A stretch of 40,637 nucleotides of DNA from a virus, in IMG/VR virus record IMGVR_UViG_3300013006_000061, positions 1 to 40,637 of that record. One strand, 5' to 3'. Position 1 is the stretch's first letter. Each line of letters starts with the position of its first letter. This document shows positions 14,638 through 23,520 of the stretch, piece by piece. The translations under genes and the position numbers were made by a program. The notes under the pieces were generated by a model that ran no database searches, was not told where the DNA came from, and saw only the letters and a program-made list of their open reading frames with translations.

Positions 14638-17157
14638 ATGGCTATAGCTGATTCCACGTTACTCCTTGAGGGACAACGTGATTTCTCAGGCGGGATGGAT
14701 TCGAGCAGAGCTCCCAACCTGATTTCAGACAACGCTGTTTCGCGAGCAGTTAACGTTACATTCAGAGGTGGGACTCCCATTACTCGTCCTGGATTCCGCC
14801 AGTTGATTTTGGCTAACGCGGATGTTGAAGCAAATGGTGGTTTAGATTCTTTCGTTAACGGCCTCTTCCAAGGCGGGTATTATTACCAAGATCGTAGAGC
14901 CGAGAAAAACCCATGTGTGTTTTCGGTGATGAGTGGGTTTGTTATTAAAATTGATTTAGGAACCTACGAAGTTCAAAGAGTATACCCAGTAGTAGAAGCC
15001 ACCAATATTATTGCTGGAGAGTCTTATATAATTAAGACTGTCGGAACTACCACTTGGACTTCTTACGGTGCGTCTAGCAATAACATTGGTGAACAGTTTG
15101 TTTCCAATAGTTCTTCCGGGGCTGGCACCGGAACAGCTTACTCTATTAACCCAATGGACATATACGCTGACTGCTATTTCGTGCAGGCCGAGAATTATCT
15201 TATCATCCAAGACGGAAGTAGCGCTCCTCGTATTTGGGACGGGGACAATCTTTGGATAAGCAGTTTTGGCCCCGCTGGTTCTACTGGCAAGATTTCCCAA
15301 GTGCCGATCGGCACTGTGATGGCTTATGGGCAAGGACGGTTGTTCGTCGCCAATACCGAGCGGACTTCTGGCACGGCTGGTGATTTGGTATACGGGGGTA
15401 GCACCGATCAAGTGACTATAGCTTCTGGGGCTGGGGTTTCTGGAGCGGCGACCTACGAAATAACTACGTCTGGGAACCATGGTTACTCTACTGGGGATTA
15501 CGTGACTATTTCTGGGCATTCGTCCAGTAACGGGAGTAATGGGACTTGGCAAATAACAAAGACCAGCAATACAAAATTCACGATAGACATAGCCAACCCA
15601 AGTTCAACCACAGCAGGAACCGGTGGGTTTGTTGCAAAAGCAAATGCGGGTGCAGCTTCTGATCTTCTCCGCTTTACTGAAACTACTTATTTGAACGAGG
15701 GCGGTTCTCTGCAAGTTCCGGGTTTCTTGGGGAAGATCACGGGCATGATTTTCATGCCAGTTCAAGATTCAGGGGCGGGTGTAGGTGATCTTCTCATATT
15801 TTGCGAAACGGGAGTTATCTCTCTTTCCGTGGCTGTCCCAAGAACGGAATGGAAAAATACGTCTGGGTTCCAGCGTATTGCTTTAGCTTCAGTTGGATCG
15901 ACTGGGCAGGAATCGCTTACAACGGCGAACGGTGACGTTTTCTTCCGAGCATTCGATGGTCTGCGCACCTATCGTAATGCCCGCGCGGAATTTAGTTCTT
16001 TTGGCCGAGTCCCGATGTCCGCCGAGATGAATTCAGTTCTAAGCTACGACACAAAAAGTATGCTAAAGAACTGTAGCTGTATTGTGTTCGACAACCGCTT
16101 CCTCTTTACCGCCACCCCCAAGATTGATTTTACCGGTATTTCACCCACAACACTTTCCAAAAGACCAATTACGTTCTCGTCGATTGTAGCCCTCGATTTC
16201 ACAACCCTAGCCTCAGTCGGGGCACAACGAGCTTCTTGCTACGATGGTTTTTGGAGGGGTTTGGATGTAACAAAATTAGTTGCTGGTGTTGTCGACGGTA
16301 AACCTAGAGCTTTTGCTTTCTGTGTCGATTATCAAGTTAACGCAACCAATACAGTCTGGGAGCTTACTTCGGACATCTACGCCGACGAACCAGTCAATGC
16401 GACGCCTATCCCAATTACGTCTATCTTAGAGACACGAAGCTTTCAACTTGGATCTCCGTCCGAGGTAAAGAAGCTTATCCGAGCCGATCTATGGTTGGGA
16501 TCTTTACGGGGCAATACCGATTTCAAAATATACTGGAGACCCGATGAGTACGCTTGTTGGCGGGAGTGGCACGAATTCTCCCGATGCGCCACAGTAGAAA
16601 ATTGCGTGGTAACTGGTGTGGGGACTGAGTTCAACTTGGCTTCTCAATCTGTGACAATCGGATTTTCCACATCCACCATAAAGTGGTATAGGCTGTCTGT
16701 TCCTGCGGCAGGTGGTTCTATTTTTACTGAACCCCTACAGTTCGTAGAGTCAAACCCCGTCGCCGACGTTTTGCTAATGTCCAACGCACTTACCGCAGCT
16801 GGGATTACGTTTACCAATATTACTCGAACTGGGACCTTCCCAGCTTATGCGTACGTTATTACGGGAGTTGGAACAGACTTCACAGTTATCCCCGTCAAAA
16901 CTCCAGGGCCTAACGGTACTTCCAGTTGCGAAGATATGTTCGCGCCAAAGAATCTCCAACCCCAATACCGTCCGCAAATTCGCATGCCGACTCCCCCTGC
17001 GGATTCAGACCCCATTGTGGGTCGGCCTTACTACTTTGGTAACGATTTCCAGTTCCGTATCGAATGGGTTGGTCATGCCCAGCTTACCCGTTTCTTGGTC
17101 CTCGGCCAGCGCCAGCTTGAACAGTATCAGGGAACCGATTATGTGGAGGTTGTCTAA
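14638..17157 (+). CDS. Tail nozzle-like / tail tubular protein with FCCH domain
   Basis: An 839-residue protein. The opening (QRDFSGGMDSSRAPNLISD followed by AVNVTFRGGTPITRPGFRQL) is typical of podovirus tail proteins of the tubular-B/nozzle kind, where an extended N-terminus precedes beta-propeller-like repeats. ITTSGNHGYSTGDYVTISGH...W.ITKTSNTKFTID (about residues 275-315) is an FCCH-type beta domain often inserted in phage tail proteins. The remainder is beta-rich with many aromatics. No Shine-Dalgarno is seen before the ATG at 14638. It ends in a TAATG overlap with the next gene. It should form the tip of the short tail and seal the DNA channel. Confidence 0.8.
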   Translation: MAIADSTLLLEGQRDFSGGMDSSRAPNLISDNAVSRAVNVTFRGGTPITRPGFRQLILANADVEANGGLDSFVNGLFQGGYYYQDRRAEKNPCVFSVMSGFVIKIDLGTYEVQRVYPVVEATNIIAGESYIIKTVGTTTWTSYGASSNNIGEQFVSNSSSGAGTGTAYSINPMDIYADCYFVQAENYLIIQDGSSAPRIWDGDNLWISSFGPAGSTGKISQVPIGTVMAYGQGRLFVANTERTSGTAGDLVYGGSTDQVTIASGAGVSGAATYEITTSGNHGYSTGDYVTISGHSSSNGSNGTWQITKTSNTKFTIDIANPSSTTAGTGGFVAKANAGAASDLLRFTETTYLNEGGSLQVPGFLGKITGMIFMPVQDSGAGVGDLLIFCETGVISLSVAVPRTEWKNTSGFQRIALASVGSTGQESLTTANGDVFFRAFDGLRTYRNARAEFSSFGRVPMSAEMNSVLSYDTKSMLKNCSCIVFDNRFLFTATPKIDFTGISPTTLSKRPITFSSIVALDFTTLASVGAQRASCYDGFWRGLDVTKLVAGVVDGKPRAFAFCVDYQVNATNTVWELTSDIYADEPVNATPIPITSILETRSFQLGSPSEVKKLIRADLWLGSLRGNTDFKIYWRPDEYACWREWHEFSRCATVENCVVTGVGTEFNLASQSVTIGFSTSTIKWYRLSVPAAGGSIFTEPLQFVESNPVADVLLMSNALTAAGITFTNITRTGTFPAYAYVITGVGTDFTVIPVKTPGPNGTSSCEDMFAPKNLQPQYRPQIRMPTPPADSDPIVGRPYYFGNDFQFRIEWVGHAQLTRFLVLGQRQLEQYQGTDYVEVV

Positions 17158-17855
17158 TGCCTGAAGATACATGCGAAGAATTGAATTGTTGCCCTCCGGG
17201 ATTTTCTGTCCCCCCGTTGGGCGGTGTTCTGTCTATAGCTGGGGACGATAGCACCAACACAGATCCCAATATCGTCGATGGCGAGCTCGTTTTGGCCGAA
17301 GAAGCCGAGTGGGTGAATTGTAATATTGGTAGCGCTGGGAGTGCCACTTTAAGCGCATCTTCTACTGCGCCCGTACCGCCCCTGACAGTAACTGATTTCC
17401 AAAACGTAAAGGTAGGTTATTTCGCATACGCCCTAGCTATTGTAAAAACATTTACTGCTACTTTAGGTTCTCCTACAATCACTATTACTGGTGGTGGCGT
17501 TACTGCTGGGATCTCGGTCGGAGATATTATTGAACTCGTTACCACCTATTTCACATACGGAACGACCGTTCTAAGTATCTCAGCCCCAAACGTAACCCTT
17601 TCGACCAACGCCTTGGGTTCCACTCCCGCTGGTGTCACCGATACGCTTATGTCTTTTAGGCCAACGACGGGACAGGTTAAAATTGGGGGTTCCCCGTTAA
17701 TACCCGCTAGCACCACCGTCAGTAGTTTGACCTTAAGCTCAGCAGTCCTATCCAACGCAACGATAGCCCCCTCGGCTCTGACCCGTGTTGTGGTAGCCTT
17801 TTTCCCAGCAGAACTCGATCCGAACGTGACGGACGAGGACGAGCTATTCACTTGA
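17157..17855 (+). CDS. Cys-containing beta-rich tail accessory protein
   Basis: A 232-residue protein translationally coupled to the nozzle-like gene. Its N-terminus holds four Cys within about 20 residues (TCEELNCCPPGF), followed by an acidic linker and Thr/Val/Ile-rich repeats such as TATLGSPTITITGGGVTAGIS and SLTLSSAVLSNATIAPS. The repeating strand pattern suggests a beta-helix or Ig-like trunk. It is probably a tail or fibre-base component. I do not recognise a family. Confidence 0.65.
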   Translation: MPEDTCEELNCCPPGFSVPPLGGVLSIAGDDSTNTDPNIVDGELVLAEEAEWVNCNIGSAGSATLSASSTAPVPPLTVTDFQNVKVGYFAYALAIVKTFTATLGSPTITITGGGVTAGISVGDIIELVTTYFTYGTTVLSISAPNVTLSTNALGSTPAGVTDTLMSFRPTTGQVKIGGSPLIPASTTVSSLTLSSAVLSNATIAPSALTRVVVAFFPAELDPNVTDEDELFT

Positions 17856-17887
17856 CTTGGAAATACTTTTACAGGAGATAGATTTCA

Positions 17888-18193
17888 ATGGCTGGAGTAA
17901 AGATCTCAAACCTAACGGAGCTTACGACTACCCCTCCAGACACGGCCATCCTCCCCATTGTCGCAGGCGGTATCACCCAGAAGGTCACCATCGCTAACAT
18001 CAAGACCCTCATCCCTCCGGGATCGGGTGCCAAGGGTGGGGCAGGCAATCTGGCTTTTTGGGAGAACCCCACAAATATTACGGTGGATTACCAGATTTCA
18101 GCAGGAGCTAATGCTGGGTCTTTCGGACCCATCACCATCAATAATTTAGTTACGGTTACCGTCCCGACTGGCTCAACCTGGAGTATTGTCTAA
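17888..18193 (+). CDS. Short tail-fibre connector-type protein
   Basis: A 101-residue protein with AGGAG ten bases upstream of its ATG. The first half (VKISNLTELTTTPPDTAILP and IVAGGITQKVTIANI) is the short attachment motif found at the N-terminus of many phage fibres. The second half ends GPITINNLVTVTVPTGSTW, a triple-helix-like C-terminus used for trimerisation. It probably acts as an adaptor or a stub fibre on the tail hub. Its stop overlaps the next gene (TAATG). Confidence 0.7.
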   Translation: MAGVKISNLTELTTTPPDTAILPIVAGGITQKVTIANIKTLIPPGSGAKGGAGNLAFWENPTNITVDYQISAGANAGSFGPITINNLVTVTVPTGSTWSIV

Positions 18194-18783
18194 TGCCTCT
18201 TTCTCTTAGCGGAACGACTGGGATTGTGACGGGCAATATCGCTGCCCTTCAAGTAACCACGGCTACGATTGCGGATGCTAACGTGACTCCTGGTAAGCTA
18301 TCGCAACCGATGACGCTTCGCACAGTCCAAAATGCAACAGGTAGCAACACCTCTTTTGACTTTACTGGTATACCGAGTTGGGCGAAGCGGATTACGGTAA
18401 TGTTTGGTAATGTTAGTACAAATGGATCGAACATCTTAACTATTCAACTTGGAACATCATCTGGATTTGTTGCAACAGGATATTTGGGTGCTGCTGTCTG
18501 GGGAATTAATGGTGCAGCAGTAACTGCAACAGCTAATTCAACTGGATTCAAAATTGATAATTTTGGTGGACCAGGAAATATAAGACATGGAAATGCAACC
18601 ATCTGTTTTATTGGGTCAAATACTTGGTCTTTTAATTCAATAATTGGTTTATCAGATCAGGCAGGAGTTGCTTATGGTGGTGGATCAATTCCATTGGGTG
18701 GAGTATTAGATAGAGTTCGTATAATAGCAAACGGCATAGATACCTTCGACGCTGGTTCAGTCAACATCTTGTACGAAGGATAA
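18193..18783 (+). CDS. Tail fibre / receptor-binding protein
   Basis: A 196-residue protein. An N-terminal module (LSGTTGIVTGNIAALQVTTA) is followed by an Ala/Thr-rich trunk and a C-terminal domain ending DRVRIIANGIDTFDAGSVN, a common finale of phage fibres. The N- and C-terminal parts have base composition like the rest of the genome, whereas the middle (about 18400-18720) is richer in A and T: 21 of 60 bases are G/C at 18541-18600, against 32 of 60 at 18241-18300. This suggests the receptor-facing part has been exchanged. No catalytic motif is seen. Confidence 0.8.
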   Translation: MPLSLSGTTGIVTGNIAALQVTTATIADANVTPGKLSQPMTLRTVQNATGSNTSFDFTGIPSWAKRITVMFGNVSTNGSNILTIQLGTSSGFVATGYLGAAVWGINGAAVTATANSTGFKIDNFGGPGNIRHGNATICFIGSNTWSFNSIIGLSDQAGVAYGGGSIPLGGVLDRVRIIANGIDTFDAGSVNILYEG

Positions 18784-18785
18784 CA

Positions 18786-19877
18786 ATGAGCATAGCAATT
18801 TCAGGATCCTCCATCACGTTCCCAGACCAGACCCAGATGTCCACGGCCACGGGTGGTTCGTTTAGGAATCGCATCATCAATGGTGATATGCGGATTGATC
18901 AGAGGAATGCTGGGGCGAGTGTAAATCCAGCCAATGCAGATGTAACCCTAGACCGATGGGGTTCAAATATGTTCCCCAATGCCTCAAAATATACTGTCGT
19001 TCAATCTACAACCGCACCAGTAGGATTTAATAGATCTTTGTTAGTTACTTCCTCTTCTTCTTATTCTGTCAGCGCAACTGACATTTATACTCAATTTCAA
19101 TGGATTGAGGGCTTTAATACTGCTGACTTAGGATGGGGTACTGTTAATGCCAAAACTGTAACTGTGTCATTTTGGGTTCGCAGCTCTTTAACTGGTACTT
19201 TTGGCGGTGTGTTATCTAATTCAGACCAAACAAGAACTTATCCATTTACTTACACCATCAACTCTGTAGGTATATTTGAAAAAAAGACGATTACTATTGC
19301 TGGCGATACATCTGGTACTTGGTTAACAACAAATGGTCGTGGCATTGCCGTTGTTTTTGGATTAGGAGTAGGAACAACTTTAAGCGGTACTGCTGGAGCA
19401 TGGGCTGCTGGTTATTATTCCGCCACAGGCGCAGTTTCCGTAGTCGGAACCAGCGGAGCTACTTGGTATGTCACAGGAGTCCAGCTCGAACAAAGCTCAA
19501 CCGCAACCGACTTTGAGCGCAGGCCGATTGGGACGGAGTTGGCGTTGTGTCAGAGGTATTTTCAAAAGTCTTACAACCAATTAACGGCTCTAGGCACAGA
19601 CACTGCAAACGGGGCAGTCATAGTCGGCGACTGGAACGGGGGTCAAAGAGCGCTAGGTCAGACTTTATTCGGACAGATGAGGAGCAGCCCGACACTTACC
19701 ATTTGGGACAAAGCTGGTAACTCCAACAGATATTCAAGCCATAACGCAGTGGTCTGGCAAAACAACCTTGGCTCTGTCACCACCTTAAGTACAGGAGAAT
19801 CGTCTTTCTTGGTATTACCGGGTGCTGATGTAGGGTACGCAACAATCATCCATTACACCGCCACCGCCGAACTCTAA
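18786..19877 (+). CDS. Tail fibre with carbohydrate-binding-type domain
   Basis: A 363-residue protein. After a short fibre start ([18 protein letters not shown]) comes [19 protein letters not shown] and TLDRWGS, a widespread phage tail and prophage domain with a jelly-roll carbohydrate-binding look. [19 protein letters not shown] (about residues 240-258) closes the jelly roll, and the last 100 residues form another small domain. It probably binds a surface glycan of the host. The central part has AT-rich codon use unlike its start. It lies two bases after the preceding gene. Confidence 0.8.
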   Translation: MSIAISGSSITFPDQTQMSTATGGSFRNRIINGDMRIDQRNAGASVNPANADVTLDRWGSNMFPNASKYTVVQSTTAPVGFNRSLLVTSSSSYSVSATDIYTQFQWIEGFNTADLGWGTVNAKTVTVSFWVRSSLTGTFGGVLSNSDQTRTYPFTYTINSVGIFEKKTITIAGDTSGTWLTTNGRGIAVVFGLGVGTTLSGTAGAWAAGYYSATGAVSVVGTSGATWYVTGVQLEQSSTATDFERRPIGTELALCQRYFQKSYNQLTALGTDTANGAVIVGDWNGGQRALGQTLFGQMRSSPTLTIWDKAGNSNRYSSHNAVVWQNNLGSVTTLSTGESSFLVLPGADVGYATIIHYTATAEL

Positions 19878-19879
19878 CC

Positions 19880-20038
19880 ATGACCTACCAACTAACCATC
19901 GGCGACACCGTCCTCCGCCTTGCGGACAACGCCTTCATTCCATTCGACCCAGCCAATACCGACTACCAAGCCTACCTAAAATGGCTGGCCGAAGGCAACA
20001 CTCCGCTTCCTGCTGACGAACAAGGAGAAACGAAATGA
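19880..20038 (+). CDS. Small fibre-assembly-type protein
   Basis: A 52-residue protein ([17 protein letters not shown]...) whose second half, [20 protein letters not shown], is a phrase very common in small proteins next to tail-fibre genes and in fibre-assembly chaperones. It overlaps the next gene by four bases (ATGA), with AAGGAG of its own sequence serving as that gene's ribosome binding site. No Shine-Dalgarno is apparent for itself. A chaperone or co-factor role for one of the flanking fibres is inferred. Confidence 0.7.
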   Translation: MTYQLTIGDTVLRLADNAFIPFDPANTDYQAYLKWLAEGNTPLPADEQGETK

Positions 20039-20556
20039 GCATGGGATTTAGAGCAGATCCGACGAACACCTCCGGTGTTATCACCGTAGCCGGTGTCGAC
20101 CAAGTTGTAGTCACCAACGCCAGCAATGTGGTGGCCACGACCTTCACGGGTGCTTTGGCCGGCAACGCCTCTACGGCTACTGCGCTTTCCACGGCCACGG
20201 GAGCGGCTCCTTCTTACGGGGCTAGGGCTTGGGTTAATTTTGATGGGACTAGGGATACTTCTGGAGCAGTTAGTACCGCAAATACGAATCGGTTGATTCG
20301 GGCGCAGGGTAATGTGAGTAGCGTATTAAGGAATGGGCCTGGTGACTACTCGGTGGTCTTCACGGTTCCTATGCCAGATGTTAATTATTCAGTTGCATCA
20401 AATAATTATGCACAATCCGACCATATTTTTGTTGGCGGGGTTCTTACTTACGCCACAGGCGATGTTAGACTTTTTTTTGGTACAACAGGTGCTGTTGGCA
20501 CAGTAGCAAATACAAGAGTTGATGCCACAAATTATGGTATTGTAGTTTTTCGCTAA
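20035..20556 (+). CDS. Tail fibre protein (paralogue A)
   Basis: A 173-residue protein with a fibre-type repeat start ([20 protein letters not shown]; Ala/Thr-rich collagen-like trunk) and a C-terminal domain beginning [12 protein letters not shown]. The same domain starts the C-terminal half of the next fibre, with 25 identical bases, so the two heads are paralogous. The segment [20 protein letters not shown] and the beta strands after it look like the receptor-binding head, and its second half (20360-20550) is AT-rich. Host recognition is the likely role. Confidence 0.8.
   Translation: MSMGFRADPTNTSGVITVAGVDQVVVTNASNVVATTFTGALAGNASTATALSTATGAAPSYGARAWVNFDGTRDTSGAVSTANTNRLIRAQGNVSSVLRNGPGDYSVVFTVPMPDVNYSVASNNYAQSDHIFVGGVLTYATGDVRLFFGTTGAVGTVANTRVDATNYGIVVFR
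20226..20250 (+). repeat. 25-base direct repeat, copy 1 (fibre head)
   Basis: Identical to 21018-21042. It encodes the A-W-V-N-F-D-G-T core that opens the head domain of both fibres. Identity at third codon positions points to recent exchange or duplication rather than protein-level conservation. Confidence 0.9.
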
Positions 20557-20577
20557 AGACAAAGAAATAATTTATAT

Positions 20578-21315
20578 ATGGCCCTAATCCCAGGAACCCT
20601 CCCCAACGACACCTGCTACGGCACACCGCAGGATCTCCTAGAACTGTTCGCACAGTACTTGGACGTGCCTGCCTTTGCCCTGAGTAGCAAGGTCGTGTTC
20701 TCCACCACCAATACGGGGTTCACATCGGACATCGTATGGTTCGACACAACATCGGCGACTCGTCCGATTATGAAGATCACGGTGAGCTCCAGCGGATTCT
20801 TGGACTACGTCAAGAACTACATCACCGCCGCTCCTGTCGTGACCATAGTGGGCGCGGATAGCGTTCTCATATTGGATGCAAGTGATTCGGGTAACACCAA
20901 GAAGGGGTTGGTTTCTGATATCGCCGCATTGGCCGTTCCCGCGGCAGGATCAATCACCTATCCAATGCTATCGACTAGCGCAACTGAAGCGGACAACGTA
21001 GCGAAACGAACTGCAAAGGCTTGGGTTAATTTTGATGGGACTGCCGCTGGCCCCATCACTCCACGCGATGACTTTAATGTCAGTACGGTTGGGGATAATG
21101 GAACTGGTGACTACACAATAAATTTTAGTTTAGCAATTGGCCACGCAAATTATGCTGTTGCTGGAACTAGCCAGCCGACCACAAATGTTCCATCTGGTCT
21201 TGGAATTTCAACCACAAGTAGCCCGGCTTCAACGTTTGTACGGGTTGTTACTTGGGCTGGATTCGGGCCGAGTCTTCTTGATTCTCCTATAACCACTGTT
21301 GTTGTTTTCGGATAA
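20578..21315 (+). CDS. Tail fibre protein (paralogue B)
   Basis: A 245-residue protein. The N-terminal 120 residues (ALIPGTLPNDTCYGTPQDLL and onward) form a distinct domain; the C-terminal part starts [20 protein letters not shown] and repeats the head of the preceding fibre, including NGTGDYTINFS against the [11 protein letters not shown] of its neighbour. The upstream leader is AT-rich without a Shine-Dalgarno sequence. It may be an alternative or additional receptor-binding protein, attached through a different N-terminal domain. Confidence 0.8.
   Translation: MALIPGTLPNDTCYGTPQDLLELFAQYLDVPAFALSSKVVFSTTNTGFTSDIVWFDTTSATRPIMKITVSSSGFLDYVKNYITAAPVVTIVGADSVLILDASDSGNTKKGLVSDIAALAVPAAGSITYPMLSTSATEADNVAKRTAKAWVNFDGTAAGPITPRDDFNVSTVGDNGTGDYTINFSLAIGHANYAVAGTSQPTTNVPSGLGISTTSSPASTFVRVVTWAGFGPSLLDSPITTVVVFG
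21018..21042 (+). repeat. 25-base direct repeat, copy 2 (fibre head)
   Basis: Second copy of the repeat at 20226-20250, in the same reading frame relative to the encoded fibre head. Homologous recombination between the copies would fuse the two fibre genes and delete about 790 bases. Confidence 0.9.
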
Positions 21316-21318
21316 TTT

Positions 21319-21747
21319 ATGAAACATATTATTTATCCATCTTTGGGGGGAGGGGTTGTCATACTTACTCCTGCCGTTAACTGGAACGGAACTATCGAGC
21401 AACTTATTGAAAAGGATGTTCCCCCTAATACTGTTTACGCAATTGTAGAAACAGACCAAATCCCAAGTGATAGAACATTTAGGAATTCATGGGAGTTTTT
21501 ATCCAACGGGGTTAGTGTAAATCCAGACAAAGCCAAAGCAATTTGGAAAGATAAATGGCGCGAGGCTCGCAAGCCCCTTCTTGCCTCCCTCGACATTGAA
21601 TTTATGAAGGCTGTTGAGACTGGCAACTCTCCCAAACAAGCTGAGATCGCTTCTAAGAAACAGGAACTTCGAGACGTAACCAATACCCCCATTCTTGGAA
21701 CTACCCCCGAGGAAATCAAAGCCGTCTGGCCTGAGATTCTCAACTAA
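21319..21747 (+). CDS. Probable tail fibre assembly protein
   Basis: A 142-residue soluble protein. DVPPNTVYAIVETDQIPSD and TFRNSWEF in the first half, then a charged helical part with WKDKWREARKPLLASLDIEF, are phrases I associate with small proteins encoded directly after phage tail fibres. Such proteins are usually annotated as fibre assembly chaperones. It follows the last fibre by three bases, which supports the pairing. The C-terminus ends EEIKAVWPEIL. Function is inferred from context and resemblance. Confidence 0.7.
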   Translation: MKHIIYPSLGGGVVILTPAVNWNGTIEQLIEKDVPPNTVYAIVETDQIPSDRTFRNSWEFLSNGVSVNPDKAKAIWKDKWREARKPLLASLDIEFMKAVETGNSPKQAEIASKKQELRDVTNTPILGTTPEEIKAVWPEILN

Positions 21748-21750
21748 GCC

Positions 21751-23097
21751 ATGGCTATTACCCTAGCAGAAGCCAAGGCTACGCTTTCTGTATACGTCGA
21801 CAATGGCGTGTACCAAGACGACTCTAGGGTCATCGCTCGGATCAACGAAGCCCAGAGGCGTCTCTATGCGGTGCGTACTTGGTTGGGACTGATGGCCAAG
21901 TACGTTGTACAGGTAAATGCAGGTCTGTTCGTCCTTCCCGATTACACGGGTAGCATCAGCCAAGCCACGGGGTTCGGAGGTTTTGGTATCAATACGATCT
22001 TGCGGGCGACGAGTTCCGCAATCCCAATTTCCCCAGTCGGTGCCCAGAGCATGTTCCTGACTAACAGCGAGCAGGCTTTCTTGGCCGACGGACAATCCAT
22101 TGTGAAGGTCAGCCGTGATCCAAGTTCCGCTAATTACCGCACATACCGAGTCTCTGGGAATGCCTCGCTTGTCGAGATCACCGGAAAGCTCCAGTTCCAA
22201 CCAGCCGCTGCCGACACCGATCTTCTCATCATCCAAGACTTAGATGCCCTTCGCCTTATGCTCCTCGCCCTTTGGCGGGAACAGAACGGACAGCTTGATC
22301 TAGCCCAGACATTCGAAGCTAAAGCTGTTGAGCGTTTGTCTGTAGTGTTAGACAAGACACTTGAGGGTGCTCGCCGGTTAAACTATCAGTCCATCATCAT
22401 AAGCTCTTCCCCTGGAACCATGGGGTACATGAGGGCTCGCATGGCTCTCGATGTTAAGGACGGTCTCCACACCGACGACGCAGTCCTCTTCTACGCAATC
22501 GACCGAGCCGAGGAGCATCTGATGACCAAGGGCAAGTGGTTCGGGACGATCGACCAGTATACTGTAAGCGTACCCACCAACGGGGAAATCTATCTCCCGA
22601 ACGAGGTGGACTCTATTTTGTTTGTAGCCCATGACAATCAGAGGATGGATTTGTTTGCGAGGGAGTACGACTTCCACGAAAACGGGCCTGGATATAGAAC
22701 TGTTAACAACGATTCGGTAAGCACAGTAGTCGATCGTGGAGAAGGTTATGTTCTGAACAACTCTACCGGTTTGTACGAATCCAAAAGACGTTATTTTGTG
22801 AACAGGCCAGACTGTGGTTGCGCGGTTCCAAACACCGATATCGTTATCCTAGCCAAGAAGCGGTTTGTCCCGAAGACCAGCGACTCCTCCGAGATGGCGG
22901 TCAAGAACTATCCCGCCATGCTAGAGATGGTAACTGCCTTGATGCAGACGGAGAAGCCTGACTTCTACACCTTCCACGAAAACAAGGCTATCGAACTCCT
23001 CCGTGCTGAGCTTCTTGAGAAGCGGGGCGGTGCGAGACTCAACATGCAGGTTCAGGGTTTGGGCTTCGCCATGGGCGATATACCCCGTATCCTATAA
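21751..23097 (+). CDS. Adaptor-like tail protein with an internal duplication
   Basis: A 448-residue protein built of two related halves. DDSRVIARINEAQRRLYA followed by VRTWLG (about 23-46) matches DDAVLFYAIDRAEEHLMT followed by KGKWFG (about 242-265); each is followed by a strand pair and an acidic helical stretch. The unit resembles tail tubular A (T7 gp11)-type adaptor proteins, which join portal to nozzle in a 12-fold ring, though it is about twice as long. An alternative is a head-closure-type protein; position between fibres and internal virion proteins fits a tail component. Lengths of the halves are similar (about 220 residues each). Confidence 0.7.
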   Translation: MAITLAEAKATLSVYVDNGVYQDDSRVIARINEAQRRLYAVRTWLGLMAKYVVQVNAGLFVLPDYTGSISQATGFGGFGINTILRATSSAIPISPVGAQSMFLTNSEQAFLADGQSIVKVSRDPSSANYRTYRVSGNASLVEITGKLQFQPAAADTDLLIIQDLDALRLMLLALWREQNGQLDLAQTFEAKAVERLSVVLDKTLEGARRLNYQSIIISSSPGTMGYMRARMALDVKDGLHTDDAVLFYAIDRAEEHLMTKGKWFGTIDQYTVSVPTNGEIYLPNEVDSILFVAHDNQRMDLFAREYDFHENGPGYRTVNNDSVSTVVDRGEGYVLNNSTGLYESKRRYFVNRPDCGCAVPNTDIVILAKKRFVPKTSDSSEMAVKNYPAMLEMVTALMQTEKPDFYTFHENKAIELLRAELLEKRGGARLNMQVQGLGFAMGDIPRIL

Positions 23098-23126
23098 CGC
23101 AAGCAATTATTGACGAACGGCTTAAA

Positions 23127-23519
23127 ATGAAAGATATCAATGGTCAAGTGACAACCTACGTCGAAAAGAAAATCCCCTTCTATCGGCATTGGAAACGGAA
23201 GGACTTGAAGGACATGATCCGATTCTTTGCCGACCTCGGACAACTCATTGTTCACCAAAATGCTAAGGGAAAAGTGGATGGTGTCTTAGCTTTGCAGTTT
23301 GTAGATAAGCCGTCAGATATTAAAGAATGGAAGAATAACTTTAACTCCCAAGGCGTTGCAATCGTTGTCTTGGCCTCGGATGACAAAACGGTAAGGGCCG
23401 AACTCGTACAAAACGCAATTGCCATCTCCGGCATTAGATCTTGGATCTGTTTCGAGAGGGGTAAATATGACGACCGTATGCGTGTGTTGCCTTGGGCTTT
23501 AGCGGAGAGGATGGCCTAA
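23127..23519 (+). CDS. Small GNAT-like or virion accessory protein
   Basis: A 130-residue alpha/beta protein. VDGVLALQFV and VAIVVLASDD sit as central strands, with helices between, in an order that recalls acetyltransferase-type folds often found next to podovirus internal virion proteins, but no acetyl-CoA binding motif (Q/R-x-x-G-x-G/A) is visible. The ATG at 23127 lacks a ribosome binding site, and the frame stays open upstream through an acidic segment (QAIIDERLK) with only ATT codons as possible starts. I keep the ATG. Function is uncertain. Confidence 0.6.
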   Translation: MKDINGQVTTYVEKKIPFYRHWKRKDLKDMIRFFADLGQLIVHQNAKGKVDGVLALQFVDKPSDIKEWKNNFNSQGVAIVVLASDDKTVRAELVQNAIAISGIRSWICFERGKYDDRMRVLPWALAERMA

Positions 23520-23520
23520 C

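Noticed and set aside
17888-21747. A diversity-generating retroelement at the fibre array
   Set aside because: No reverse transcriptase gene and no adenine-biased template/variable repeat pair were seen; the 25-base repeat is exact and coding in both copies.
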